Assembly: GCF_020103695.1 (NCBI RefSeq)
Contig: NZ_JAHXBF010000006.1
Coordinates: 62,001-126,000 of the forward strand
DNA length: 64,000 nucleotides
Reading direction: 5' to 3'
Origin: Hyalangium versicolor
GTDB taxonomy: Bacteria; Myxococcota; Myxococcia; Myxococcales; Myxococcaceae
Part shown: positions 51,400-60,400 of the stretch, one piece after another
How the letters are laid out: each line of letters begins with the position of its first letter
Position numbering within the stretch: the stretch's first letter is position 1
Notes under the pieces: generated by a model
The model's input: only the letters and a program-made list of their open reading frames with translations
What the model was told of the DNA's origin: nothing
Databases searched by the model: none
Made by a program: the position numbers and the translations under genes

Positions 51400-54282
51400 T
51401 CAGTAGGAGCCGGTGAGCTGCAGGGTGAAGGTGCGGCCGTATTGGGGAACGGGCATCGCGGAGGTTTCCGAGTTCACCGGCAGACGGTACTGCGCGTCCA
51501 GCAGGTTCTGCACGCCCGCGAAGTAGCGGAAGCGCGAGAACTCTCCCGACAGGCCCACGCCCAGCAGCAGCGCCTCGCCGATCTTCGGGCCATCCTCGTC
51601 GCTGTTGCGAGCGCTCTGGTAGGTGGCCTGGGCGGCCAGCCGCACCTCGCCCGTGCCCAGCGGCAGCAGCATGCGGCCGGAGACGATATGGGCGGGCTTG
51701 GCGTGCTGCACTTCGTCCAGCACGTGGCGCAGGGTGACGTAGGAGTAGCTCAAGTCCACCAGGAGGAAGCGGCCGGGTTGCCAGTGCACGCCGGCCTCGG
51801 CCCCCCACGCGAGCGTCGTGGTGGAGCTGTTCTGGAACAGCACGCACTGCAGGGTGCCCACGGGCTCTCCGCACAGGGGCGTTGGCAGATCGTCTACCGC
51901 CAGCGTCACGAGGTTGGAGATGCGGTTGTGGTAGCCCGCGACGGTGAGGCGCAGCTCGTCCGTCAGATCGTGCGAGTGCTCCAGCTCGAAGGTGGTGATG
52001 GTCTCCGGGGACAGCCCCTCGGCGGGCCGCTGGGTGGCGAAGAAGTCCTGATAGAAGAGCTCGTAGACGTTGGGAGCCCGGAAGGCCCGGCCGGCGACGA
52101 GCTTGGTGAGGCCTCCGCTGTACGGCCGCCCGATGAGGGCCAGGCGGGGGGTGATGGGCAGGGAATCCAGGTCCAGGTACTTGTCCGCGCGCAGGCCCGC
52201 GGACAGGATCAGCCGCGGGTGGAGGCGCCACTCGTCCATCAGGTAGAGGGACAGCAGCGTGCGCGTCTTGGTCGGCAGCGGCACGCCTCCTCCGGTGCCA
52301 TAGCTCTCCTGCTCCACGCGGAGCTGCCCCTGGCCCTCTGTACCCACGGTGAGGTGGTTGCCGTCGAACAAGGCCAGCCGGATGCGGGCCTCGGCGGAGA
52401 CCCAGTCGGCGCGGCCGCCCTCGGACTCCCGGGTGAGCTCTTCGTCGGCATCGTCCTTGCTGTCCTCGTACATCCTGTCGCCGCGGTAGCGGCTCATGTC
52501 GAAGGAGCCACGCACGGAGATGTCGACGCTGTCGCTCAGGACGCGCTCATAGCGCGCCTCGAAGAAGCCCCGCGTGTCCAGCGACTGGGTGCCCTTGGCG
52601 CCGATGACGCTGCCGAAGGGGCCGGTGGGGATCTCCTTCACGCGGCTGTTGATGCGGCCCATGAGCGTGAGGTAGCCCAGGCGCGCATACAGGGAGCCGC
52701 CAAGGGTTCGCTCGCCATCGAGTCCCGCCACGCGGGTGGTGGGGTCCAGCAGCGTCGTCTCGGCGCCCGTGGCGCGCATCACCGCGGCGGACAGGAGCAC
52801 GGAGCGATTCTGGCCATCCTCCCAGCCCGCGGAGGCCCGCAGGCCCGTGGTCCCGAGCGCCCCCACCGCACCCGTCACCTCCACGTGTCGCTCCACGCCC
52901 AGCGATTCACGGGGCACCACGTTGATGACGGCGAAGAATGCGCCCGTGCCGTACAGCGCGCTGCCCGGGCCGCGGACGACCTCGATGCGCTCGACTTCCT
53001 CCAGGTCCACCGACAAGTCGTGCGCCGCGTAACCCTGGCCGGCCCACACGTCATTCATCGAGTGGCCATCCCAGAGGATGAGGATGCGGGTGTTCAGGTC
53101 TCCGGGTGGGGAGAAGCCGCGCACGCCCACATAGGTATAGGTGCGGTCATCGGAGAGGAAGAAGCCGCGCACGCCCGCCACGGCCTCGGCGAGCGTCCGC
53201 CAGCCGAAGGAGCGCAGCTCCTCCTGGGTGAGCACGGTGGTGGAGGCGGGGGCCTCGTCCACGGAGGTGAGGCCCTTGGAGGCGGCGCGCACGGGCGGAG
53301 GCGCGTAGCGCAGCTCGGCGTGGATCTTCACCTCCTGGTCGGCGACCACGGTCACCTCCTGCCGGAGGGGACGCACCTCGAGGCTCTCCACCTCGAGGAT
53401 GTGTTCGCCCTCGGGGAGGGTGACGACGGTGGGGGTGAAGCCGGCGGGCTTGCCATCCACGCGCACGGTGGCGCTGTCGCGGTTGGCGGTGACGACGAGA
53501 CGCCCGGTGGGCCGGGCCTGGGGGCCCAGTGCCACGGGGACCTTCACGGTGCCATCGGCGGGGACCTCGACGACGATCTGCGCCGAGGCGTGGCCGGGCG
53601 CGCGCACGTACAGCACGTGCTGTCCGGGCGGGAGGTTCAGCTTGCCAGGGACCTGGGCGAGGGCCGCGCCTTCCGAGGAGGTGCGCACCTCGGCGCCGGC
53701 GGGGGTGCCGGAGAGCTCCACGGTGCCGGTGATGAGGGCCAGCGCGAAGTCCTGCGAGACGGAGCGGCCCCTGCTGACGACGACGGAGGCCTCGGCGGGG
53801 CGATAGCCCTCCTTCTTCACCATCACCGTGTGGCGGCCAGGGGACAGCGCGAGCGTCTGCGGCGAGCGGCCGCGGCTGCCCAGATCCGCGCGATCGATGT
53901 AGACCTCGGCGCCATCGGGGGTGGTGGCCACGCGCACGAGCGCCACCTTGGGGCGGAGTCGCTCCAGCGCGCGGCGGACCTCGGCGGCATCCTCGTCGGG
54001 GAGGGGCTCTCCGGCGAGCAGATCGTCGTAGTAGCGGTAGGCCTCGTTGAAGCGGTTCTGCGCCTCGTAGCAGCGGGCGATGTTGAAGAGGACGTTGCGG
54101 TTGGGGACGAGGCGGTAGCTGTTGAAGTAGGAGCGGAGCGCCTCGTTGTAGTTACCCTTGGCGTAGGCCTCGTTGCCGAGCTCGAAGGCCACGTCCGCTT
54201 CATCCGCGGTGTTGTTGGCCAGCGCGAGGCTGGGGGCGAACAGCAGCGACAGGGCGACCAGGGCGGAGCGAAGCGAGGGCAT
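51400..54282 (-). CDS. TonB-dependent receptor with N-terminal TPR and PEGA domains
   Basis: 960 residues. Signal peptide to about residue 22 (LSLLFAPSLALA). Residues 25-105 are TPR-like (GNEAYAKGNYNEALRSYFNS). Three PEGA-type beta modules follow (about 112-330: TTPDGAEVYIDRADLGSRGR; PAGAEVRTSSEGAALAQVPG; DSATVRVDGKPAGFTPTVVT). Then a plug domain (VLTQEELRSFGWRTLAEAVA, GVRGFFLSDDRTYTYVGVRG, VERIEVVRGPGSALYGTGAF) and a 22-strand type barrel ending in Tyr. Receptors normally lack the TPR and PEGA parts, which would lie in the periplasm. Ligand unknown. First gene of the leftward operon. Confidence 0.9.
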   Translation of the reverse strand: MPSLRSALVALSLLFAPSLALANNTADEADVAFELGNEAYAKGNYNEALRSYFNSYRLVPNRNVLFNIARCYEAQNRFNEAYRYYDDLLAGEPLPDEDAAEVRRALERLRPKVALVRVATTPDGAEVYIDRADLGSRGRSPQTLALSPGRHTVMVKKEGYRPAEASVVVSRGRSVSQDFALALITGTVELSGTPAGAEVRTSSEGAALAQVPGKLNLPPGQHVLYVRAPGHASAQIVVEVPADGTVKVPVALGPQARPTGRLVVTANRDSATVRVDGKPAGFTPTVVTLPEGEHILEVESLEVRPLRQEVTVVADQEVKIHAELRYAPPPVRAASKGLTSVDEAPASTTVLTQEELRSFGWRTLAEAVAGVRGFFLSDDRTYTYVGVRGFSPPGDLNTRILILWDGHSMNDVWAGQGYAAHDLSVDLEEVERIEVVRGPGSALYGTGAFFAVINVVPRESLGVERHVEVTGAVGALGTTGLRASAGWEDGQNRSVLLSAAVMRATGAETTLLDPTTRVAGLDGERTLGGSLYARLGYLTLMGRINSRVKEIPTGPFGSVIGAKGTQSLDTRGFFEARYERVLSDSVDISVRGSFDMSRYRGDRMYEDSKDDADEELTRESEGGRADWVSAEARIRLALFDGNHLTVGTEGQGQLRVEQESYGTGGGVPLPTKTRTLLSLYLMDEWRLHPRLILSAGLRADKYLDLDSLPITPRLALIGRPYSGGLTKLVAGRAFRAPNVYELFYQDFFATQRPAEGLSPETITTFELEHSHDLTDELRLTVAGYHNRISNLVTLAVDDLPTPLCGEPVGTLQCVLFQNSSTTTLAWGAEAGVHWQPGRFLLVDLSYSYVTLRHVLDEVQHAKPAHIVSGRMLLPLGTGEVRLAAQATYQSARNSDEDGPKIGEALLLGVGLSGEFSRFRYFAGVQNLLDAQYRLPVNSETSAMPVPQYGRTFTLQLTGSY

Positions 54283-54387
54283 GGGGCGCCGGCATTCTCC
54301 CTACCTGGAGCGGTGAGGTCCACGGTCGGACACGCAAAATCCGCTGTCAGCCCGGGCAGGCAGGCGAGCACCGGCGCGGGCGAGCGC

Positions 54388-54837
54388 TCAGGGCCGCGGG
54401 TTCAGGGCGGTGGCGAGGGTTCGGGCCGCGGCTTCCAGTTCCTCGTTGGAGCGGTGCTCGGAGGGAGGCGCGTCGAAGACGGCGCGGCCCCACAGGTGCT
54501 GCGGTGTGTCGGGGAAGCGAGGCACGAGGTGGAGGTGGAAGTGGCGGAGCACGTCGCCGATGGCGAAGGCATAGGCGTGCTCGGCTCCGAGGGCCTCGCG
54601 CTGGGCGCGCATCACCCGGGCGGCGAAGGCGCCAAGCTCCCGGGCCACGGACTCGTCCAGATCATAGAGGGCGCGGGCGTGGCGCTCGCTGGAGATGACG
54701 ACCCAGCCGGGCACGGGGCTGGGCGAGGCGACGCCGTGGAGCACGAGGCCGGGGGCACGGGCGATGATCCCGCCTGGCGGGCGAGTGGCTCCACTGACGA
54801 TGGCGCAGCCCAGACACGGATGGTTCACGTCGATCAT
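54388..54837 (-). CDS. HIT-family hydrolase
   Basis: 149 residues. The active motif is HFHLHLVPRF (HxHxH, preceded by ...DVLRH). The N-terminal CLGC is the zinc-type pair seen in many HIT proteins. The family splits nucleoside phosphoramidates or dinucleoside polyphosphates. Start ATG 54837 (MIDVNHPCLGCAIVSGATRP) lacks a clear ribosome site. The gene faces left and is divergent from the lipoprotein at 55026. Confidence 0.9.
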   Translation of the reverse strand: MIDVNHPCLGCAIVSGATRPPGGIIARAPGLVLHGVASPSPVPGWVVISSERHARALYDLDESVARELGAFAARVMRAQREALGAEHAYAFAIGDVLRHFHLHLVPRFPDTPQHLWGRAVFDAPPSEHRSNEELEAAARTLATALNPRP

Positions 54838-55025
54838 AAGGGAAAACCGTATCAGTGACCCAAGGAGGCAAGCGCGTCCATGCCCTTTCGGCCGAGCGGC
54901 CCAGGGACGCGACAGGTTGATCCAGCGGGCACGACCTTGACGCCGCGTGCCGGAGTCGGAGAGTGTCGCCCCGCCGCCAAGTGTCGCGGCGTTGACTCTT
55001 TAGAATGACTTCAAAGGTGGGGACG
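54838..55025. other. Divergent intergenic region, HIT and lipoprotein genes
   Basis: 188 bp. TAGAAT (55001-55006) is a good -10 hexamer 20 bp before the lipoprotein start, but no -35 match is 16-18 bp upstream. Two copies of TGTCGC stand at 54964 and 54982. Nothing else supported. Confidence 0.3.
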
Positions 55026-56690
55026 ATGAAGAAGCTGGTGATGGCCCTCGTGCCGGCCATGGTGCTTGGCTGCGGTGAGTCGGAGGATTTGAACGGGGAC
55101 GGGATTGCGGATGGGGTTCAGGATCCGAACAACGTATCGGTGGTGGTTCCCGCGACTCCGAAGGGCACGGTCTCCGGCCAGGTGCTGAGCACCAGTCTGG
55201 TCCCGCTGACGGATGTCACGGTGTCGCTCACCATCGGTGGCACGACCGCGGACTCGAAGAAGGCCATGACGAACGCCGAGGGCAACTTCGTGTTCAGTGA
55301 CGTGCCGGCGGGTGCCCAGGTGCTGCTGACCTTCAGCAAGCAGGGCTATGCCACGCTGCGCGCCACGTCCGAGGTACCTTCGTCGGCCGGCAACGTCCCG
55401 ATCAACAACGGCAACGCGAGCTTTGGCCCCGTCACGCTGGCCCAGCTCAACGGCTCGCTGCGCTTCCAGGTGGTGTCCCCGACGGGGCAGCCCGCCGCGG
55501 GCGTGCACGCGACCATCGAGGCCTCTCCGGCGGGCACGGTCGTCCTGGGCAACTACGAGTACACGCCGCAGTCGGTGAGCACGGTCGTGGTCGAGGCCGT
55601 CTCCAACCAGGACGGGCTCCTGGTGTTCGAGAACCTGCCCTCGGCCGCGGAGCTGGCTCGCCTGCCCAGTGGCAGCTACAGCCTGTGGGTGTCTCCGCTG
55701 GATGCCAACGGTGACGGTATTCCGGAGAGCGGCGGTTTCGTGAGCAACTACCCCGGTGCGAACGTCGTCGCCAACAGCACCATCCGCACCATCAGCCTGC
55801 CCTATGCGCGCCCGCAGGCTGGCGTGCTGGCCATCGAGAACAGCAACGTGGGCAGCCTCCGGGCCGCAACCGACTATGACCCGCTCCGGAACATGGTGAA
55901 GCCGGGCCAGCCCATCTACCTGTACTTCAACCAGGCCGTGCAGTCGGACTCGCTGCTGGTGCGCCTGACGGACGAGTACGCCAGGGAGTCGTTGCCCATC
56001 ACCGCGACGGTGGGCAATGGAGGGTACTCGGCCACGCTCACTCCGGGCTCGGGCGTCATCCAGGAGGGCAAGGAGTACAACCTGAACTTCCGTGCCGTGT
56101 CCCGCGAGGGTGGCTCCGTCCTGAGCCCCACCTCGGCGTTCTTCTTCGGTGGTGAGCCGGCCAACTCCCCGCCGGTGAGCATCACGGAGGTTCGCTACCA
56201 GGAGACGGTGGCGCCTCCTGCCGCGGGCGCGACGCAGATCAACAACGGCGAGAAGGTCTATGTGAACTTCAGTGCTCCGCTGGCACGCACCTTCAGTGGT
56301 GCCGTCTATGCGCAGGTCTTCTTCAATGCGGACATCGATGGCAACGGCAGCATTGGCAAGGGGTCCAGGGGTGAGGTGGGGAATGACAGCGGTGAGGGTT
56401 TTGACCTGATCGCGGATGAACCCACGGGCCCCTACCAGACCAGCACCAACCGGCCTGAGCTGCCGGTCTTCTCGATCGCGGCTTCGGGGTACACCACCCG
56501 GTACTCGTTCACGTTCACGACGACTCTGACCGGCGGTCTGAGCGCCGCCAACTTCCCGCTGACGGTGGCGTTCTCGAAGCTGCCGTTCCGGACGACGGGC
56601 ACCTACCAGAGCATCTGGGGCGAGCCGATCACCGGGGATCTGTCGGCCACCACCGCCGTCCAGCAGCCGGCCCCTGTGAACACTCCGTGA
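55026..56690 (+). CDS. Large lipoprotein with carboxypeptidase-regulatory-like and Ig-like modules
   Basis: 554 residues from ATG 55026 (MKKLVMALVPAMVLGCGESE), lipobox MVLGC, ribosome site AAAGGTGGGG. DLNGDGIADGVQDPN just after the lipid Cys is a calcium-binding-like repeat and DIDGNGSIG is a second (about residue 440). Residues 50-125 are a carboxypeptidase regulatory-like beta sandwich (GTVSGQVLSTSLVPLTDVTV; NAEGNFVFSDVPAGAQVLLT). Further beta modules follow. It looks like a surface-exposed adhesin or scaffold. A strong terminator follows. Confidence 0.8.
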   Translation: MKKLVMALVPAMVLGCGESEDLNGDGIADGVQDPNNVSVVVPATPKGTVSGQVLSTSLVPLTDVTVSLTIGGTTADSKKAMTNAEGNFVFSDVPAGAQVLLTFSKQGYATLRATSEVPSSAGNVPINNGNASFGPVTLAQLNGSLRFQVVSPTGQPAAGVHATIEASPAGTVVLGNYEYTPQSVSTVVVEAVSNQDGLLVFENLPSAAELARLPSGSYSLWVSPLDANGDGIPESGGFVSNYPGANVVANSTIRTISLPYARPQAGVLAIENSNVGSLRAATDYDPLRNMVKPGQPIYLYFNQAVQSDSLLVRLTDEYARESLPITATVGNGGYSATLTPGSGVIQEGKEYNLNFRAVSREGGSVLSPTSAFFFGGEPANSPPVSITEVRYQETVAPPAAGATQINNGEKVYVNFSAPLARTFSGAVYAQVFFNADIDGNGSIGKGSRGEVGNDSGEGFDLIADEPTGPYQTSTNRPELPVFSIAASGYTTRYSFTFTTTLTGGLSAANFPLTVAFSKLPFRTTGTYQSIWGEPITGDLSATTAVQQPAPVNTP

Positions 56691-56725
56691 TGGGGTGAAC
56701 TGAACCCACACGGTATGTCGTGCCG

Positions 56726-56768
56726 CCGCCCTCTCGGGACCTGGGTTCCGAGGGGGCGGTGTCGTTTT
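56726..56768 (+). terminator. Intrinsic terminator after the lipoprotein gene
   Basis: CCGCCCTCTCGG (56726-56737) and CCGAGGGGGCGG (56748-56759) form a 12-bp stem with one G-T wobble and a 10-nt loop, followed by TGTCGTTTT. The stem begins 36 bp after the stop at 56690. Confidence 0.7.
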
Positions 56769-56837
56769 CCCGACATACCTACAGCGCGGCAGTGCACTCC
56801 CCATCCGGGGGGGGGAACGGGCAGCAACGCCGGACCG

Positions 56838-56847
56838 TGTATAGAAT
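56838..56847 (+). promoter_or_regulatory. Possible extended -10 promoter for the receiver gene
   Basis: TGTATAGAAT contains an extended -10 (TG then TATAGA or TAGAAT) 45 bp before the start at 56892. No good -35 hexamer is 16-18 bp upstream. Confidence 0.25.
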
Positions 56848-56891
56848 GATCTCCGCCCGCTTTTCCCCGTTCGCCGGAGAGTCCTCGCGCC

Positions 56892-57350
56892 ATGAGCCAG
56901 TCGGCTACCCATCCCCTTCCGCCGCCCGTCGACGAGGGTGCCAGCGACGTGTCCTCGCCTTCCAAGAAGCGCGTCCTCGTCGTCGATGACTTCGACGATG
57001 CGCGCGAGATGTATGCCGAGTACCTGGAGTTCGCCGGCTTCCAGGTGGAGACGGCTCGCAACGGCCAGGAGGCCGTCGAGAAGGCCCAGGAGGCCTCGCC
57101 CGACATCATCCTCATGGACCTCTCCCTGCCCGTCATGGATGGCTGGGAGGCCACCCGCCTCATCAAGGGCGACAACCGCACCCGTGACATTCCCGTGATG
57201 GCCCTCAGTGGGCACGTCCTCGCCGGCAGCGAGAACCATGCCAAGGAGGCCGGAGCCGACGAGTTCGTCGCCAAGCCCTGTCTGCCGCAGGATCTGGAGA
57301 ACAAGATCCGCAACATGCTCAAGCCCAGCAAGCCGAAGGACAAGCGCTAG
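56892..57350 (+). CDS. Single-domain response regulator
   Basis: 152 residues: a 25-residue Pro/Ser start then a receiver domain with VLVVDDFDDAREMY (acidic pair), ILMDLSLPVMDG (phosphoacceptor Asp), MALSGH (Ser) and FVAKPCLPQDLE (Lys). No output domain. It precedes the large kinase fusion by 66 bp on the same strand and may be controlled with it. No partner histidine kinase is adjacent. Confidence 0.9.
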   Translation: MSQSATHPLPPPVDEGASDVSSPSKKRVLVVDDFDDAREMYAEYLEFAGFQVETARNGQEAVEKAQEASPDIILMDLSLPVMDGWEATRLIKGDNRTRDIPVMALSGHVLAGSENHAKEAGADEFVAKPCLPQDLENKIRNMLKPSKPKDKR

Positions 57351-57416
57351 GCTGCTGACATGCACTGGCTCCCGGGGCGGCTTGATTGCCGAGGCCCGGG
57401 CGCGTAGGCACCCATC

Positions 57417-60400
57417 GTGGCCTCTCCCGCCTCCCGCACGCCTCCCGATACGTGGACTCCTCCCGAGGAGTTCGATGAGTATCGTCTCGTGCGCCTCATC
57501 GGACGCGGGCGCACGGGGCGGGTGTATCTGGCTCACGACACGCTGCTCGAGCGCCCCGTCGCGGTGAAGTTCATCCCCGCCCTGGGGCAGAATGCCCTGG
57601 CCCGCTTCCTCGTCGAGGCCCGCGCCGCCGCTCGCATCCAGCACCCCAATGTCGTCACGCTCTACCGCGTGGGGCAGCTCGAGGATCAGCCCTACCTCAT
57701 CTCCGAGTTCATCCGCGGCGTGAGCCTGGACCGGCTCGCCAAGCCTGTGCCCTCCGAGCGTGCCCTGTCCATTGGCAAGGATCTGGCGCGCGGGTTGAGC
57801 GCGGCGCACCGCCGGGGCGTGCTGCACCGGGACATCAAGCCCGGCAACGCCGTGCTCACGGAGAGCGGCGAGGTGAAGCTACTCGACTTCGGGCTGGCCA
57901 AGCTGCTGGATCCCTCCGCCTCGGCCGAGGAGGCCAAGCGTCCGCCTCGCGCGCCCGTTCCGCCCGAGCTGCCCGCGGAGATGGATCCCGAGGCCAGCCC
58001 CGGCTTTGGTGCGCGCTCGTTGGACGGTGTCTTCCTCCCCTCGCTGCCTCGGGGCGCGCTGGTGGGCACGCCGTATTACATGTCTCCCGAGGCCTGGGCC
58101 GGCGAGGATCTCACGGCGCGCAGTGACGTGTACTCGCTGGGCGTCGTCCTCTACGAGCTGTGCTCGGGCAAGGGCCCCTTCCGGGACGTGCCCTGGAAGG
58201 AGCTCTCCGAGGCCGTTCGCAACCGGGATGCGCGTCCGCTGGCCGAGGCCGCGCCGGGCGTGGAACCGAACTTCGCCGCCGTCATCGATCGCTGCCTGCG
58301 GCGCGAGCCCTCCGAGCGCTACGCCTCCGCCGCGGCGATGCTGGATGCGCTGGAGCAGATCGGCCGGGACGATGGCGCCGCGGGAGTCATCCCCGAGGGC
58401 AACCCCTACCGCGGGCTGCAGGCCTTCGAGGCCGAGCACCGGGCCCTCTTCTTCGGCCGCCGCCGCGAGCAGCGCGCGGTGCTGGAGCGGCTCAAGGGCG
58501 AGCCCTTCCTGCTCATCACCGGCGACTCGGGCGTGGGCAAGTCCTCGCTCTGTCTGGCCGGCGTCATCCCCCTCATCACCGAGGGAGCCCTGGAGGATGG
58601 GAGGCGCTGGCGAGGCGTGCGCCTGGTGCCGGGCCGCCGTCCCGTGGCCGCGCTCGCCGCCGCGCTGGCGCCCGTGCTGGAGATGGAGGAGGAGCTGCTG
58701 GCCGCCTTCATCCACGCGGAGCCGTCGGGGCTGGCTCGGCGGCTGCGTGCGAAGCTGGGCGCGAAGGAAGGGTTGATCCTCTATGTGGATCAGCTCGAGG
58801 AGTTGGTGACGCTCGCCAGCTCGGAAGAGGCCACCCATGCGGGCCTCGCGCTGGGTGAGCTGGCCGAGGGCGTCACCGGTGTGCGGCTGCTGGCCACCGG
58901 CCGTAGCGATTTCCTCACCCGTCTCACCGCGGTGCCGGGACTGGGCGCCGAGGTGCCGCGCGCGCTGTATCTGCTGCGCGCGCTCACGCCTGAGGAGATG
59001 CGGGAGGCCATCGTCGGCCCGGCCCGCGTCAAGGGTGTGAGCTTCGAGTCCGAGACGCTGGTGGACACGCTGGTGGCCTCCACCGCCGTTACGGAAGGTG
59101 GCCTGCCGCTGCTCCAGTTCGCCCTGGCTGAGTTGTGGGAGGCGCGGGACAAGGCCGCTGGAGTCATCACCCAGGCGGCGCTGGACGGGCTGGGCGGTGT
59201 GGCCGGAGCGCTCGCACGGCACGCGGACGCGGCCGTGGACAGCCTGCTGCCGGATCAGCGCATCGCCGCGCGCGGGGTGCTGCTGCGCCTCATCACCGCG
59301 GACGGCACGCGCGCACGCAAGACGGACCGTGAACTCGTGGGCGAGGATCCCCGCTACCGCGCCGCGCTCGAGGCGTTGGTGAGGGCCCGCCTGCTGGTGG
59401 CGCGCGAGGCGGAGGAGGGCACCTCCTACGAAGTGGCGCACGAGGCGCTCGTCACGGGCTGGAAGACGCTGGCGCGCTGGCTGGTGGAGGCGGCCGAACG
59501 CCGCGAGGTGCAGGCCCGGCTGGAGGCAGCAGCCGCGCACTGGGAGCGCCTGGGCCACACGCGGGACGTGCTCTGGGGGCCTCGGCAGCTGGCCGAGACT
59601 TCGGTGCTGGACCCGAGCGAGCTGACGCGCCGCGAGCTGCAGTTCCTGGAGGAGTCCCGCCGCACGGTGGTGCGCAGCCGCAGGGCCCGGCGCGTGCTGG
59701 CCGCGGGCTTCCTCGTGCTGCTGGCGCTCGTATACGGCGGCGGGCGGCTGCGCGAGCGGTGGCAGCTGGATCAAGAGGTCCGCGAGCAGTTCGCCGAGGC
59801 GACGCGGGGCTTCGAGGAAGCTCGGGAAGAGCGTGATGCGCTGAGCGCCGAGCGCACCGAGGCCTTTCGCCTCTATGGCTCCGGTCACAAGGCCGACGCG
59901 GACAAGCTGTGGGCGCGTGCGATCGATCATGGAACGCAGGTCCGCCAGCGCTTCGACACGGTCGCCTACCAGTTGGAGCGCTCGCTGGGGCTGTCCCCGG
60001 ATGACCACGACATCAAGCTCAAGCTGGCCGAGTGCCTGTATGAGCGGGCCCTGCTGGCCGAGCAGGAGGGAGAGGTCGTCGCGCTGCCCGCGCTGCTGCA
60101 GCGGCTCCGGCTGTATGACCGGAATGAGGCGTACTGGCAGCAATGGAACGCTCCCGCCCGGCTCTCCGTGGAGACGGCGGCGCCCGACGCGGTGGCCGAG
60201 CTGCGCCCCCTGTCTCAACAGCCAGCAGGAACCCTCGAGCCGGGAGAGCCCGTGCCGCTCGGTCCGGCTCCTTGGAAGGATGTCCCCGTGGCGCCGGGGT
60301 TCTACTCCCTGACCGTGAAAGCGCCCGGCCGAGAACCAGCGAATCTCCCGGTGCACCTGACGCGCGGCAAGCCGTTCCTCCTCATGGTGCCGTTGCCGGC

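Noticed and set aside
51250-54858. 1202-residue plus-strand open frame opposite the TonB receptor
   Set aside because: It spans four leftward genes with recognisable domains and has no domain of its own.
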